Shown here: positions 8,782-19,124 of the stretch, one piece after another
Layout of the letters: each line of letters starts with the position of its first letter
Numbering within the stretch: position 1 is the first letter of the stretch
Assembly: GCF_012524075.1 (NCBI RefSeq)
Contig: NZ_JAAZUI010000003.1
Coordinates: 1 to 64,000 of the forward strand
Direction: 5' to 3'
DNA from: Lutibacter sp. B1
Lineage (GTDB): Bacteria; Bacteroidota; Bacteroidia; Flavobacteriales; Flavobacteriaceae
Length of the DNA: 64,000 nucleotides
Notes under the pieces: model-generated
What the model saw: the letters and a program-made list of their open reading frames with translations, nothing else
Database searches by the model: none
Told to the model about the DNA's origin: nothing
Translations under genes and position numbers: made by a program

Positions 8782-11700
8782 ATGAAACTTCAATATCTTG
8801 TATTTTCCCTATTATTTTCGGTAGTTTTTGTGTCTTGTAAAAAAGAAAATCCGGAAGAAAGAACTAATAATATTTTCAAATTTAGAGACTACATAAATTA
8901 TACAACTTCTGGTGAAGTATCTGTTGCGGAACCTATCCGAATTGATTTATCAAAAGAGGTTGAATCTTGGGTTTCAAATGAAGAGGTTTCAAATAATTTA
9001 GTAAGCATTTCACCAAAAGTTGAAGGGAAATTGTATTCGTTAAACACAAGAAGCCTACTTTTTCAACCGTCTAAAAAATTAGCGCAAAATAAGGAGTATA
9101 CAGTTACGGTAAATTTAGGTAAAATGTACAACAATGTTCCGTCAGAATTTAAAACGTATACGTTCAAATTTAAAACTATTGAACAAAATTTTATTGTAAC
9201 AACTACAAATTTTCAATCATACAATAAGGAGTGGCAATATATTGAAGGAAACATCCAAACTGCCGATGTTTTAGAATTAGAAAATGCCAAAACATTGATT
9301 TCTGCTACTCAAAAAAATAAAAACCTAATTATTAAATGGGGAAGTACCGATTCAATAAGTAAACGTTTTCAGTTTATAATTGATAGCGTACAGCGTTTTG
9401 AAGATGATTCTGAAGTTATTTTAACGTGGTCAGGTAAAAAGATTAATATTGACAATAAAGGAGAATCAACTTTAAAAATACCGGGTAAAAATAATTTTTC
9501 CATTCTTGCCATTGATGTTGTTCAATCACCGGAACAGCATTTAAACATTAATTTTTCTGATCCTTTAAAAAAACAGCAAAATTTTGATGGATTAGTAGCC
9601 ATAAAAAACACGAAGAATTTAAAATTTATTGTTGATGGAAATGTATTAAAAGTATATCCTGACTCTCGTGTTGTGGGTAATGTTCAGGTAGATATTTTTC
9701 AGGGTATTAAAAGTAATGACGGGTATAAGTTAAAAACACCTTTTTCTGAAGTTGTTGCTTTTGAACAGTTAAAACCGGCGGTTAGATTATTGTCTAGCGG
9801 AGTTATTTTACCAAGTTCAAACGATTTAAAATTTAATTTTGAAGCGGTAAATTTAAAAGCTGTTGATGTTCGTGTTATTAAAATATTTGAAGATAATGTA
9901 TTGCAATTTTTACAAGAAAATAATTTAGGAAGCGATAATCGTTATAACATCAGAAGAGTTGGAAGAAGAATAGCCAAAAAAACAATTACGCTTATAAATA
10001 ACGATTTAGAAAATGATGGTAAATGGAAAGCTTATGCCATTGATTTATCTAAAATGATAAAATCGAATCCCGGAGCCATTTATAGAGTTGAGTTAAGTAT
10101 AAAACAAGATTATTCGTTGTTTAAATGTGATGGATCAGAAACAACTTTAAATGAAGATTTAGAAGAATATTATGAAGAAGATTTTTACTACGACGAACAC
10201 GAATACACAACAGAAGAGGCGAGTGATTTAGACGAGCGAGAAGAACAATATTGGGATAATTTAATTTATAGTTATAACAATAATTATTACAATTGGAAAG
10301 ATAGAGAAAACCCTTGTAAAAAAGCTTATTACGACACTAATGAAAGGGTAGTTTCGGCAAATATTTTAGCTTCAAACTTAGGAGTTATAGCTAAAAAAGG
10401 TGAAAATCAATCCTATTTCTTTGCTGTAACCAATATCTTAACTACTAATTCTGTTTCCGGTGCCAAAGTAACACTTTACAACTATCAGCAACAAGAAATT
10501 GCACAAGCAGTTACAGATAATGAAGGTATTACGGGAGTTGATATTGATAAAAATGCCTATTTCGCAATAGTTTCAGATGGAAAACAAAAAACGTATATAA
10601 AGTTAGATGATGGAAATTCGCTATCGCTCAGCAAATTCAACGTTTCAGGAAAAAAATTACAAAAAGGTTTGAAGGGTTTTGTGTATGGTGAACGTGGCGT
10701 TTGGAGACCGGGAGATTCTATTCATCTAACGTTTGTTTTAAATGACAATGCAAATCCACTTCCTAAAGAACATCCCATTAAATTAGAAGTTACAGATGCA
10801 AGAGGTAAACTTGCTTATAAGCAACTAACAACAAACAATGTAAACGGTTTTTATAAATTTACAATTCCTACTTCAACTACCGATCCTACAGGGAATTGGA
10901 ATAGTACAATTTCAGTTGGTGGAGCTAAGTTTTACAAGCAATTAAAGGTTGAAACAGTTAAACCGAATCGTTTAAAAATTAAAATTGATTTTGATGAAGA
11001 GGTGTTATCCAACAACAAACCCATAAACGGAAAATTAGAAGTAAAATGGTTACACGGTACACCGGCAAAAAATATTAAAACAGAGGTAAATGCCAAATTC
11101 ACTTCAAATTCAACAGCGTTTAGTAATGAGTTTCCAAATTATATTTTTAGCGACCCTACCAGAGATTTTTCTTCGGAAGAAATAACCATTTTTGACAGTA
11201 AATTAGATGCAAATGGAAATGCGACAATTGACAAAAAGGTAAATTTAAAAAATACTGCTCCGGGAATGTTAAAAGTAGCATTTTTAACAAAGGCTTTTGA
11301 AAATGGTGGCGATTTTTCTACCGATGTAATAACTAAAAATTATGCTCCTTATGCATCATTTATCGGTTTAAAATTACCAAAACCAAAAACATACAGTTCG
11401 TATGATACTGGAGAAAATATAGTGTTTGATGTTGTTACTGTTACTTCTGAAGGAAAACCAATAACGAGAAACGATATAGAAGTTGAAGTTTTTAAAATTG
11501 AATGGCGTTGGTGGTGGAGTTCTTCTCCTGATAATTTATCATCGTATAGTGGTAGCAGTTATCATAAACCTTATAAGAAGCTTAAAATAAATACCAAGTC
11601 AAACGGAAAAGGAACATTTACATTAAATATTCCTGATAAAGACGGTGGAAGATACTTAATTAGAGTAATTGATAAAAAAAGTGGTCACGCAACAGGAGCT

Positions 11701-14355
11701 ACAACCTATTTTTATAAAGATTGGTGGAAACGTCCAACCGATGATCCGGAAGCTTCAAAAATGTTAGTTTTTTCTTCAGATAAAGATACTTATAATGTGG
11801 GAGAAAAAGCGATAGTAACGTTTCCTTCCGGAACAGAAGGCAAGGCATTAATTAGTGTTGAAAATGGGACAGAAGTTCTAAAAACTTTTTGGCAAAAAAC
11901 ACAAAAAGGAGAAACTAAAGTTGAAATTCCTATTACAAAAGAAATGACACCCAATGTGTTTATAAATATTTCATTGCTACAACCTCACGCGTCAACAGCA
12001 AACGATTTACCATTGCGTTTGTACGGTGTAATTCCAATTTTGGTTGAAGACTCAACTACACGTTTAGAACCTGTGATTTCAATGCCGAAAGTATTGAAGC
12101 CCGAAGAAAAATTTACTGTTAAAGTAAGTGAAAAAAACGGAAAAAGAATGTCGTACACCATTGCAGTTGTAGAAGAAGGCTTGTTAGATTTAACACGTTT
12201 TAAAACTCCTGAAATTTGGGATGCATTTTATACAAGAGAAGCTTTAGGAGTGAAAACTTGGGATATTTTTGATGATGTAATTGGTGCTTTTGGAGGAAGT
12301 ATAGAGCAAGTTTTTGCTATTGGTGGTGATGGAGAAGCTTTGAGTGGGAAAAACAAAAAAGCAAATCGATTTAAGCCTGTTGTTAAATTTTTAGGACCTT
12401 TTACTTTAACAAAAGGGGAAGCAGTTTCGCACAGTATCCAGATGCCCAAATATATTGGTTCGGTTAGAACTATGATTATTGCAGCAGATAATGCAAATGA
12501 TGCTTATGGTAAGACCGATGTTACCACTCCGGTTCGTAAACCATTAATGGTTTTAGCATCGTTACCTCGTAAATTAAGTCCGGGAGAAAAAGTGACACTT
12601 CCTGTTACTGTTTTTGCTATGGAAAATAAAGTAAAAAATGTTGAGGTTAGTTTAAAATTATCAGCAGGAATCAAAGTAATAGGTGAAAATTCTAAAAGAA
12701 TATCATTTTCAAACCCTGATGAAAAAATGGCATATTTTGATTTAGATGTTTCTGATGTAAAAGGTATTGGTAAAATTGAAGTAATAGCTTCAGGGAACGG
12801 AGAAAAATCTTCGTATGAAGTTGAAATTGATGTGGTAAATCCAAATCCAATTTCATCAAAAGTTATCGCTGTTGAATTAGAACCAAATTCAACTCAATCT
12901 ATCGATTTTGAAACATTTGGAATTAAAGGAAGTAATTTTTCGGCAATTGAATTTTCAACCTTGCCACCAATGGATATTTCAGGTAGGCTACAGTATTTAA
13001 TTCAATATCCTTATGGTTGTGTTGAGCAAGTAACATCGAGTGTTTTTCCTCAGTTATATTTAGATAAAATAGTTGAATTACCATTGCAACAAAAACAAAA
13101 AATGATTGCTAATATTAAAGACGCAATTGAAAAATTAGGAGATTTTCAAACATCTAACGGTGGATTGAGTTATTGGATGGGACAAAACTCAGCGAATGAT
13201 TGGGGAACAAGTTATGCGGGTCATTTTATGATTGAAGCAGAGAAAAAAGGATTTGTTTTACCATTAACATTTATGAGCAATTGGTTGAAATATCAAAAAG
13301 AAGCTGCGCATAGTTGGAGGCCAAGTTACAAGCAGTACAATTCAGATTTATCACAAGCGTATCGATTATATACGTTAGCTTTGGCTGGGCATCCGGACTT
13401 ATCTTCAATGAATAGATTGCGAGAATTTAGAGAACTTTCTAACAATGCAAAATGGCGTTTGGCAGCAGCGTATGCATTGGTAGGGCAAAAAGAAGCTTCC
13501 AATAAAATTGCAACTACAGCAAATATTAATTTTGAAAGCACACAAGGCGATTATTATACGTATGGTTCTGTTGATAGAAACCGAGCGATGGCACTAGAAA
13601 CAATGGTACTTACCGGAAATTCACAATCAAAGGAATTGGCTAAATATATAGCGAAAAGATTATCATCTAATGCTTGGATGAGTGCACAAACTACTGCATA
13701 TAGCTTATTGAGTATGGCAAAAATGGTTGAAATAAACGGTGGAAAGTCTATCAAACTTCAGTTCACTTTAAATAATGGAAAAGTAGAAAAAGTAGCTTCT
13801 GAATTTGCAATTGCACAACGAAAATTAGAAATCAAAGAAGGTCAAAATACCATTTCAATAACAAATAACGACAGTAATTTAGTATTTGTAAATGTATTAA
13901 ATTCGGGTATTTTGCCTTTGGGTGAAGAAATTATTGAAAAAAGAGGTTTAGGATTAAATGTAACCTATAGAGATTCTGAAGGAAAAACAATTGATGTTTC
14001 AAAACTTTCACAAGGAACAGAATTTGAAGCGCAGGTTACAGTAAGTAATTTGAAACAAGAAGAAGTGTATAATATAGCTTTAACCGAACTATTTCCTTCG
14101 GGTTGGGAAATTGTAAACACGCGCTTTACAGATTTTGGAAGCACAACTTTAGGAACAGCAACATATACAGACATACGAGATGATCGTGTGAATTTTTATT
14201 TCAATTTAAGAAAAAATGAATCTAAAACCTTTAAAGTTTTACTAAATGCATCTTATTTAGGAAAGTATTATTTATATGGCTTACAAGCTGAAGCAATGTA
14301 TGATAACGACTATTTTACTCGAACAAAAGGACAGTGGATTGAAGTTGTGAAATAG
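8782..14355 (+). CDS. Bacterial alpha-2-macroglobulin lipoprotein
   Basis: A very large lipoprotein (1857 residues) of the bacterial alpha-2-macroglobulin family, a broad-range protease trap thought to work with PBP1C in defence and wall repair. The signal peptide ends in a lipobox (VVFVSCKKE, Cys19), so it is membrane-anchored. The thioester motif is intact: GCVEQ with Cys1413 and Gln1416, inside YPYGCVEQVTSSVFPQLYL. Before it come MG-type beta domains (GVYRPGD-equivalent GVWRPGDSIHLTF near residue 640) and after it the alpha-helical TED and receptor-binding-like C-terminal domains. An acidic, Tyr-rich segment near residues 455-515 (several EEYYEED-like stretches) is unusual. pbpC follows after about 170 bases. 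Confidence 0.93.
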   Translation: MKLQYLVFSLLFSVVFVSCKKENPEERTNNIFKFRDYINYTTSGEVSVAEPIRIDLSKEVESWVSNEEVSNNLVSISPKVEGKLYSLNTRSLLFQPSKKLAQNKEYTVTVNLGKMYNNVPSEFKTYTFKFKTIEQNFIVTTTNFQSYNKEWQYIEGNIQTADVLELENAKTLISATQKNKNLIIKWGSTDSISKRFQFIIDSVQRFEDDSEVILTWSGKKINIDNKGESTLKIPGKNNFSILAIDVVQSPEQHLNINFSDPLKKQQNFDGLVAIKNTKNLKFIVDGNVLKVYPDSRVVGNVQVDIFQGIKSNDGYKLKTPFSEVVAFEQLKPAVRLLSSGVILPSSNDLKFNFEAVNLKAVDVRVIKIFEDNVLQFLQENNLGSDNRYNIRRVGRRIAKKTITLINNDLENDGKWKAYAIDLSKMIKSNPGAIYRVELSIKQDYSLFKCDGSETTLNEDLEEYYEEDFYYDEHEYTTEEASDLDEREEQYWDNLIYSYNNNYYNWKDRENPCKKAYYDTNERVVSANILASNLGVIAKKGENQSYFFAVTNILTTNSVSGAKVTLYNYQQQEIAQAVTDNEGITGVDIDKNAYFAIVSDGKQKTYIKLDDGNSLSLSKFNVSGKKLQKGLKGFVYGERGVWRPGDSIHLTFVLNDNANPLPKEHPIKLEVTDARGKLAYKQLTTNNVNGFYKFTIPTSTTDPTGNWNSTISVGGAKFYKQLKVETVKPNRLKIKIDFDEEVLSNNKPINGKLEVKWLHGTPAKNIKTEVNAKFTSNSTAFSNEFPNYIFSDPTRDFSSEEITIFDSKLDANGNATIDKKVNLKNTAPGMLKVAFLTKAFENGGDFSTDVITKNYAPYASFIGLKLPKPKTYSSYDTGENIVFDVVTVTSEGKPITRNDIEVEVFKIEWRWWWSSSPDNLSSYSGSSYHKPYKKLKINTKSNGKGTFTLNIPDKDGGRYLIRVIDKKSGHATGATTYFYKDWWKRPTDDPEASKMLVFSSDKDTYNVGEKAIVTFPSGTEGKALISVENGTEVLKTFWQKTQKGETKVEIPITKEMTPNVFINISLLQPHASTANDLPLRLYGVIPILVEDSTTRLEPVISMPKVLKPEEKFTVKVSEKNGKRMSYTIAVVEEGLLDLTRFKTPEIWDAFYTREALGVKTWDIFDDVIGAFGGSIEQVFAIGGDGEALSGKNKKANRFKPVVKFLGPFTLTKGEAVSHSIQMPKYIGSVRTMIIAADNANDAYGKTDVTTPVRKPLMVLASLPRKLSPGEKVTLPVTVFAMENKVKNVEVSLKLSAGIKVIGENSKRISFSNPDEKMAYFDLDVSDVKGIGKIEVIASGNGEKSSYEVEIDVVNPNPISSKVIAVELEPNSTQSIDFETFGIKGSNFSAIEFSTLPPMDISGRLQYLIQYPYGCVEQVTSSVFPQLYLDKIVELPLQQKQKMIANIKDAIEKLGDFQTSNGGLSYWMGQNSANDWGTSYAGHFMIEAEKKGFVLPLTFMSNWLKYQKEAAHSWRPSYKQYNSDLSQAYRLYTLALAGHPDLSSMNRLREFRELSNNAKWRLAAAYALVGQKEASNKIATTANINFESTQGDYYTYGSVDRNRAMALETMVLTGNSQSKELAKYIAKRLSSNAWMSAQTTAYSLLSMAKMVEINGGKSIKLQFTLNNGKVEKVASEFAIAQRKLEIKEGQNTISITNNDSNLVFVNVLNSGILPLGEEIIEKRGLGLNVTYRDSEGKTIDVSKLSQGTEFEAQVTVSNLKQEEVYNIALTELFPSGWEIVNTRFTDFGSTTLGTATYTDIRDDRVNFYFNLRKNESKTFKVLLNASYLGKYYLYGLQAEAMYDNDYFTRTKGQWIEVVK

Positions 14356-14382
14356 AATAACATCATAACGAGAAGAAAAACG

Positions 14383-14492
14383 ATGAAGTAATCTGTAAAT
14401 TAATTAACAAATTACTTCATTTCATTCGGAATGACAATTAGTATTGTCAACCTGGATTTATTCAGCGTAGCTAAACGAGTTCGGAATGATTT
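14383..14492. repeat. Hairpin-rich spacer between A2M and pbpC
   Basis: A perfect 10-bp inverted repeat (ATGAAGTAAT at 14383-14392, ATTACTTCAT at 14411-14420) is followed by TTCGGAATGAC, a 7-bp hairpin TGACAAT/ATTGTCA, and a second GTTCGGAATGA copy near 14480-14490. The TTCGGAATGA units look like remnants of REP-like sequence. There is no T-run, so full termination before pbpC is not expected. Confidence 0.4.
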
Positions 14493-14527
14493 ATTTTTAG
14501 AGAGTTAAATAAAGTTTGAAAAGAGTA

Positions 14528-16867
14528 ATGAAATTTATAAAAAAGCACAAATTCAAAATTATAATAGCCGTTATAATATTAACGGCTTATTATTTTTCAT
14601 TACCAAAACAACTCTTTAACAATCCAACTTCTACAGTAATTGAAAGTGCTGAAGGAGCATTATTAGGTGCAAAAATTGCAGATGACGGGCAGTGGAGATT
14701 TCCTCAAAACGATAGTGTTCCACAAAAATTTAAAGAGTGTATCGTTCAATTTGAAGATGCGTATTTTTATATACATCCTGGGTTTAATCCGATTTCAATT
14801 GTAAAGGCATTTTATCAAAACACAAAATCGAATCGAGTAAAAAGAGGTGGAAGTACATTAACGCAGCAAGTAATTCGCTTATCGCGAAAAAACAAAAAAA
14901 GAACCTATTTTGAAAAGTTAAAAGAACTTATTTTAGCTACTAGGTTAGAACTAAAATATTCAAAAGAAAAAATATTGGCACTTTATGCCTCAAACGCACC
15001 TTTTGGAGGTAATGTTGTTGGTTTAGATGTTGCTTCGTGGCGGTATTTTGGTCGTTTGCCCAATGAACTTTCTTGGGCAGAAAGCGCAACTTTAGCAGTT
15101 TTACCAAATGCTCCAAGCTTAATTTATCCGGGGAAAAATCAACAAAAATTAGTTGACAAACGTAATCGATTATTAAAAAAATTGTTTACTGAAAAAATTA
15201 TTGACAAGCTAACTTATGAATTGGCTATTAAAGAAAAATTACCTCAAAAACCTTATAAAATCCCTCAAATAGCGCCACATTTATTGCAAAATGTTGCTAA
15301 AACCCAAAAAGGAGCACGCGTAAAAACTTCAGTAAAAATTGATTTACAGAAAAAAGTTAATGCAATCGTTAAAAATCATTATAACGAATTAAGCCAAAAT
15401 CAAATTAACAATATTGCTGTGTTGGTTTTGGATGTAAAAACGCGAAAAGTGTTGAGTTATGTTGGAAATTCTCCAACTACAAAAGAAAACCAGAAAGATG
15501 TTGATATTATAAATAAACCTAGAAGTACCGGAAGTATTTTAAAACCCTTTTTATACGCTGCAATGCTGGACCAAGGAGATATTCTTCCAAATACTTTAGT
15601 GGCAGATGTGCCAACTCAAATAGGAAGTTACAATCCACAAAATTTCAGTAAAGAATATGATGGAGCAGTTGCGGCAAGTACCGCTTTATCCAGATCGTTA
15701 AATGTTCCGGCGGTTAGAATGTTACAAAGCTTTGGACTGGACAGGTTTCATCATTATTTAAAAAAATTAAACTTAAAAGATGTTAAGTACAATGCGAATC
15801 ATTACGGACTTTCTTTAATTTTAGGTGGAGCTGAAAGTAATTTATGGGATTTGTGTAAAAGTTATGCGTCTATGGCTTCTACTGTAAATCATTATGATGA
15901 CACACAAGGAAAATATTATACAAATGAGTTTTTAGAACCTTCCTATTTGGTAAATTATAAACCAAATTTTGAAAAAATTTCAACTGAAAAAACACTTTTT
16001 GATGCAGGATCAATTTATTTAACTTTTGATGCTTTGAATAAAGTAAATAGACCTGAAGGTGAAGAAAATTGGGAATTTTTTGATTCATCAAACAAAATAG
16101 CTTGGAAAACAGGTACAAGTTTTGGGTTTCGCGATGCTTGGGCAATTGGAACTACCAAAGATTTTGTAGTTGGCGTTTGGGTTGGTAATGCTGATGGAGA
16201 AGGCAGACCTGGATTGGTTGGTATTTATGCTGCTGCACCTATTTTATTTGATGTTTTTAATGAATTACCTAACAGTAATTGGTTTGAAATGCCGTACGAT
16301 GAGTTAGTGAAAATTCCCGTATGCAGTAAAAGTGGTTATAGAGCTAATGAATTTTGTGAGGTAAAAGACACTATTTTTGTACAACAAACCGGATTAAAAA
16401 CAAAACCTTGTCCGTTTCATTTTTGGGTGCATTTAGATAAAAATGAACAGTACCAGGTTAATTCTTCTTGCGAATCTTTGCAAAATATGATTCATAAAAG
16501 TTGGTTTATGTTACCACCATTAATGGAATATTATTATCAAAATAAAAACCCATTCTATAAAAAGTTGCCAAGCTTTAGAAAAGATTGTGTTATGCAAAGT
16601 AGCCGGGTAATGGAGTTTATATATCCAAAAGAAAATACCGTTATATATTTAACCAAAGATTTTACTGATAAAAATAACGGTTTGATTTTAAATTTAGCTC
16701 ATACAATTTCTGATGTAAAAGTTTTTTGGTATTTGGATGATGTATTTATTGGAAGTACTCAAAATATTCATGAAATAGAAATATTTCCTAAAAAAGGAAT
16801 TTATTTGATAACTGCTGTAGATGAATTTGGAAATGAAATAAAACAAAATGTTGAAATTAAAGATTAA
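14528..16867 (+). CDS. pbpC: Penicillin-binding protein 1C
   Basis: Bifunctional peptidoglycan glycosyltransferase/transpeptidase-type protein; about 779 residues. An N-terminal membrane anchor (about residues 8-26) is followed by the GT51 domain with the FEDAYFYIHPGF block and RGGSTLTQQ, then the penicillin-binding domain with the SxxK serine in STGSILKPF, SxN in SRSLN and KTGT in WKTGTSFG, and a C-terminal BiPBP_C domain. The frame opens with TTG at 14516; the ATG at 14528 is preferred because it keeps the basic anchor start MKFIKKHKFK. Its position after an alpha-2-macroglobulin gene is the classical pairing. Confidence 0.93.
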   Translation: MKFIKKHKFKIIIAVIILTAYYFSLPKQLFNNPTSTVIESAEGALLGAKIADDGQWRFPQNDSVPQKFKECIVQFEDAYFYIHPGFNPISIVKAFYQNTKSNRVKRGGSTLTQQVIRLSRKNKKRTYFEKLKELILATRLELKYSKEKILALYASNAPFGGNVVGLDVASWRYFGRLPNELSWAESATLAVLPNAPSLIYPGKNQQKLVDKRNRLLKKLFTEKIIDKLTYELAIKEKLPQKPYKIPQIAPHLLQNVAKTQKGARVKTSVKIDLQKKVNAIVKNHYNELSQNQINNIAVLVLDVKTRKVLSYVGNSPTTKENQKDVDIINKPRSTGSILKPFLYAAMLDQGDILPNTLVADVPTQIGSYNPQNFSKEYDGAVAASTALSRSLNVPAVRMLQSFGLDRFHHYLKKLNLKDVKYNANHYGLSLILGGAESNLWDLCKSYASMASTVNHYDDTQGKYYTNEFLEPSYLVNYKPNFEKISTEKTLFDAGSIYLTFDALNKVNRPEGEENWEFFDSSNKIAWKTGTSFGFRDAWAIGTTKDFVVGVWVGNADGEGRPGLVGIYAAAPILFDVFNELPNSNWFEMPYDELVKIPVCSKSGYRANEFCEVKDTIFVQQTGLKTKPCPFHFWVHLDKNEQYQVNSSCESLQNMIHKSWFMLPPLMEYYYQNKNPFYKKLPSFRKDCVMQSSRVMEFIYPKENTVIYLTKDFTDKNNGLILNLAHTISDVKVFWYLDDVFIGSTQNIHEIEIFPKKGIYLITAVDEFGNEIKQNVEIKD

Positions 16868-16934
16868 CTATTTGAACATTAATTCAAAAGTTGTATCTTG
16901 CAAATTAAACTAACCAAACGTCAACCCTATAACT

Positions 16935-17672
16935 ATGCTACAAATATTGCTTGTGGATGATGAAAAAGATGCTTTAGAAGCATTGGAATGGAAATTGAAT
17001 AATTACATTGATAATGTGGAAGTTACAACCTGTAACTCTCCTGTAAAAGCTATTGATTTAATTAATGAGACTAAACCTGATGTGGTTTTTTTAGATATTC
17101 AAATGCCAGAAATGGATGGATTTACTATGATTGAAAAATTAGAAAATAGAGATTTTAATCTGATTTTTACTACAGCGCATGATGAATTTGCGCTTAAAGC
17201 AATTAAAGTTTCGGCTATTGATTATTTATTAAAACCGGTTGATAAGGATGAACTATTAGACGCAATGTCTAAAATAAAAAAATCTAAAAAAGGTGATTTT
17301 CTTGAAAATAAATTACAATTATTGCTAAATAATTTGAATGATAATCAAGATAAAATCAATATTTCTGCTGATGGTAAAGTGTATTTATTGGACAAAGATG
17401 ATGTTGTGATGTTAAAATCGGATAAAAGTTACACTACTATTTACTTAAAATCTGAACAAGAAATAGTGGTATCTAAAACATTGAAAGAAGTAGAAAAAAA
17501 ATTCTTATTTACTAATTTTTTTAGAGTTCATAATTCTTATTTGATAAACTTAAATCACGTAAAAGAATATTTGAAAGGTCTAGGAGGAGAACTTATTATG
17601 ACAAATGGTTTAACTGCTAGTATTAGTAGAAACAGAAAAGCGGAATTGTTTAAAAAACTTTATTTAGATTAA
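16935..17672 (+). CDS. LytTR-family response regulator
   Basis: A 245-residue regulator: an N-terminal receiver domain (VDDEKDALEAL, phospho-acceptor Asp in VVFLDIQMPEMDG, switch Thr in FTTAHDEFA, Lys in YLLKPVDKDEL) and a C-terminal LytTR DNA-binding domain (YLLDKDDVVMLKSDKSYTTI, FRVHNSYLINLNHVKEY, ISRNRKAEL). LytTR domains bind pairs of 9-bp direct repeats about 21 bp apart. The sensor gene begins three bases after the stop, so the two form an operon. Repeats fitting the LytTR consensus occur downstream at 19451-19501 and at 47739-47789. The promoter is unclear; TATCTTGC near 16899 is one base off TAnnTTTG. Confidence 0.95.
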   Translation: MLQILLVDDEKDALEALEWKLNNYIDNVEVTTCNSPVKAIDLINETKPDVVFLDIQMPEMDGFTMIEKLENRDFNLIFTTAHDEFALKAIKVSAIDYLLKPVDKDELLDAMSKIKKSKKGDFLENKLQLLLNNLNDNQDKINISADGKVYLLDKDDVVMLKSDKSYTTIYLKSEQEIVVSKTLKEVEKKFLFTNFFRVHNSYLINLNHVKEYLKGLGGELIMTNGLTASISRNRKAELFKKLYLD

Positions 17673-17675
17673 AGA

Positions 17676-19001
17676 ATGCTTTTAGACTTCCATTCTGAAA
17701 TATATTCATGGATACGAGGAGGCCTTTTCGTTTTATTCATATACCATATTTTAATATTTTTCCAAAATAAAAATAAACTATACCTGTATTATAGTATTTA
17801 TTTATTATCACTTACACTATATTTACTACAACATATTTTATCACCTGAAATAAAAGAAATATATAAATACATTAATTTTCCTATACAATTTTTAGGATAT
17901 GCTGCATATATAGCTTTCGCCAGAGAGCTTTTAGAAACTAGAACACACTTAATTAAATGGGATAAATTTTTTGAGATTGCAACAAAAGCATTGATTGTTT
18001 TAGCACCTATTTTTATTTTAATTCAACTATTTTTTGGGTATCACTTTCAAACAAAAGCCTTTGAAATAGTTTCAATTTTACTATCAGCATTTTCACTTTA
18101 TTCTTTTTATATAATATTGAAAAATATTAAAGATAACTTTTCATTATTTTTTGTAATAGGATCTTTAATATATGTATTATTTGCCAATATTAGTTTTGCA
18201 GAACATTTTATAGGTAAAGGCTTTTTTATAAATAAAGGGTACGAACCTATGTTTTTTGTTTATTTAGGCGCGATACTGCAATGTCTTATATTTTCTATAT
18301 TAATAGGTTTTATAATTAAAAGAGTAGAGCAAAAAAGCAAAAATGCTGAAGTACGTTTAGCAGTTAAGTTGAAAGAGATGGAAGAACTTAAAATGACTGC
18401 GCTTCAAAGTCAAATGAATCCACACTTTTTATTTAATTCACTTAACTCGATAAATAACTTCGTATTAAAAAATGAAGTAGAAAAAGCTTCAGATTATATC
18501 ACCAAATTTTCAAGGTTAATCAGAGTTATATTAAATAGTTCATCAAGCCCAATATCAACGCTTTCTGAAGAATTAGGTATTTTGGCTTTGTATGTAAAAC
18601 TTGAGCAAATGAGAGTTACCGGAGGATTTAATTATGTGGTGAATATTGATGAAAGTTTAAACTTAGAAAGGATAAAAGTACCACCAATGTTTTTACAGCC
18701 ATTTATTGAAAATGCTATTTGGCATGGTATAATGAAAAAAGAAGGCGATAAATTTATTGAACTTACCATAAAAGAAGATAATGGATATGTTTTATGTGTT
18801 GTACTTGATAATGGAATTGGTATTAATAAAGCAAAAGAATTATCTCACATGTCACAAAAGCGTAAGTTTTTTGGAGCTAAGGCTACCGAGAACAGAATCA
18901 GAATGTTATATCAAAATAAAGCTGTTCAAGTTATTACTAAAGATATTTCTGATGAAACTAGAACCGGAACACAGGTCACAATTAAGTTCCCTTTAAAATA
19001 A
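17676..19001 (+). CDS. LytS-type sensor histidine kinase
   Basis: A 441-residue membrane kinase partnered with the LytTR regulator just upstream. About seven hydrophobic segments fill residues 12-215, in the manner of 7TM sensor modules without a large extracellular domain. A coiled linker (residues 220-240) leads to the His_kinase domain with the phospho-accepting His in QMNPHFLFNSLNSINNFV and a HATPase with PPMFLQPFIENAIWHGI and the DNGIGI box. The signal sensed cannot be read from sequence; a membrane-embedded sensor suggests a lipophilic, membrane-state or small-molecule cue. Confidence 0.93.
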   Translation: MLLDFHSEIYSWIRGGLFVLFIYHILIFFQNKNKLYLYYSIYLLSLTLYLLQHILSPEIKEIYKYINFPIQFLGYAAYIAFARELLETRTHLIKWDKFFEIATKALIVLAPIFILIQLFFGYHFQTKAFEIVSILLSAFSLYSFYIILKNIKDNFSLFFVIGSLIYVLFANISFAEHFIGKGFFINKGYEPMFFVYLGAILQCLIFSILIGFIIKRVEQKSKNAEVRLAVKLKEMEELKMTALQSQMNPHFLFNSLNSINNFVLKNEVEKASDYITKFSRLIRVILNSSSSPISTLSEELGILALYVKLEQMRVTGGFNYVVNIDESLNLERIKVPPMFLQPFIENAIWHGIMKKEGDKFIELTIKEDNGYVLCVVLDNGIGINKAKELSHMSQKRKFFGAKATENRIRMLYQNKAVQVITKDISDETRTGTQVTIKFPLK

Positions 19002-19010
19002 TCTTCAAAT

Positions 19011-19040
19011 TCCATTTATTCAAATAAGCTTACTGTTCGT
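19011..19040 (+). promoter_or_regulatory. Weak LytTR-like repeat pair
   Basis: TCCATTTAT (19011-19019) and ACTGTTCGT (19032-19040) start exactly 21 bp apart; each has one mismatch to the LytTR consensus [TA][AC][CA]GTTN[AG][TG]. They begin ten bases after the kinase stop and lie 53 bp before the -7 element of the 81-residue gene. A third site in register at 19053 is not recognisable. Alone this would be weak; it gains weight from the clearer arrays elsewhere. Confidence 0.3.
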
Positions 19041-19093
19041 TTATTTTTTACTATTGCATGTTAATTTTACACAAAAATTAATTAATTGATGAC

Positions 19094-19101
19094 TAATTTT
19101 G
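19094..19101 (+). promoter_or_regulatory. TAnnTTTG -7 element of the 81-residue gene
   Basis: TAATTTTG, 23 bases before the ATG at 19125. No -33 TTTG is seen. Confidence 0.5.
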
Positions 19102-19124
19102 CATCTTGAGCAAAGCAATAATAC

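Noticed and set aside
15879-16145. 88-residue minus-strand frame inside pbpC
   Set aside because: It overlaps the conserved transpeptidase domain and resembles no protein; an antisense shadow.
19091-19101. Operon continuation from the LytS-type kinase into the 81-residue gene only
   Set aside because: A separate TAnnTTTG element and repeat pair lie in the 123-base gap, so an independent promoter is more likely than simple read-through, though both could occur.
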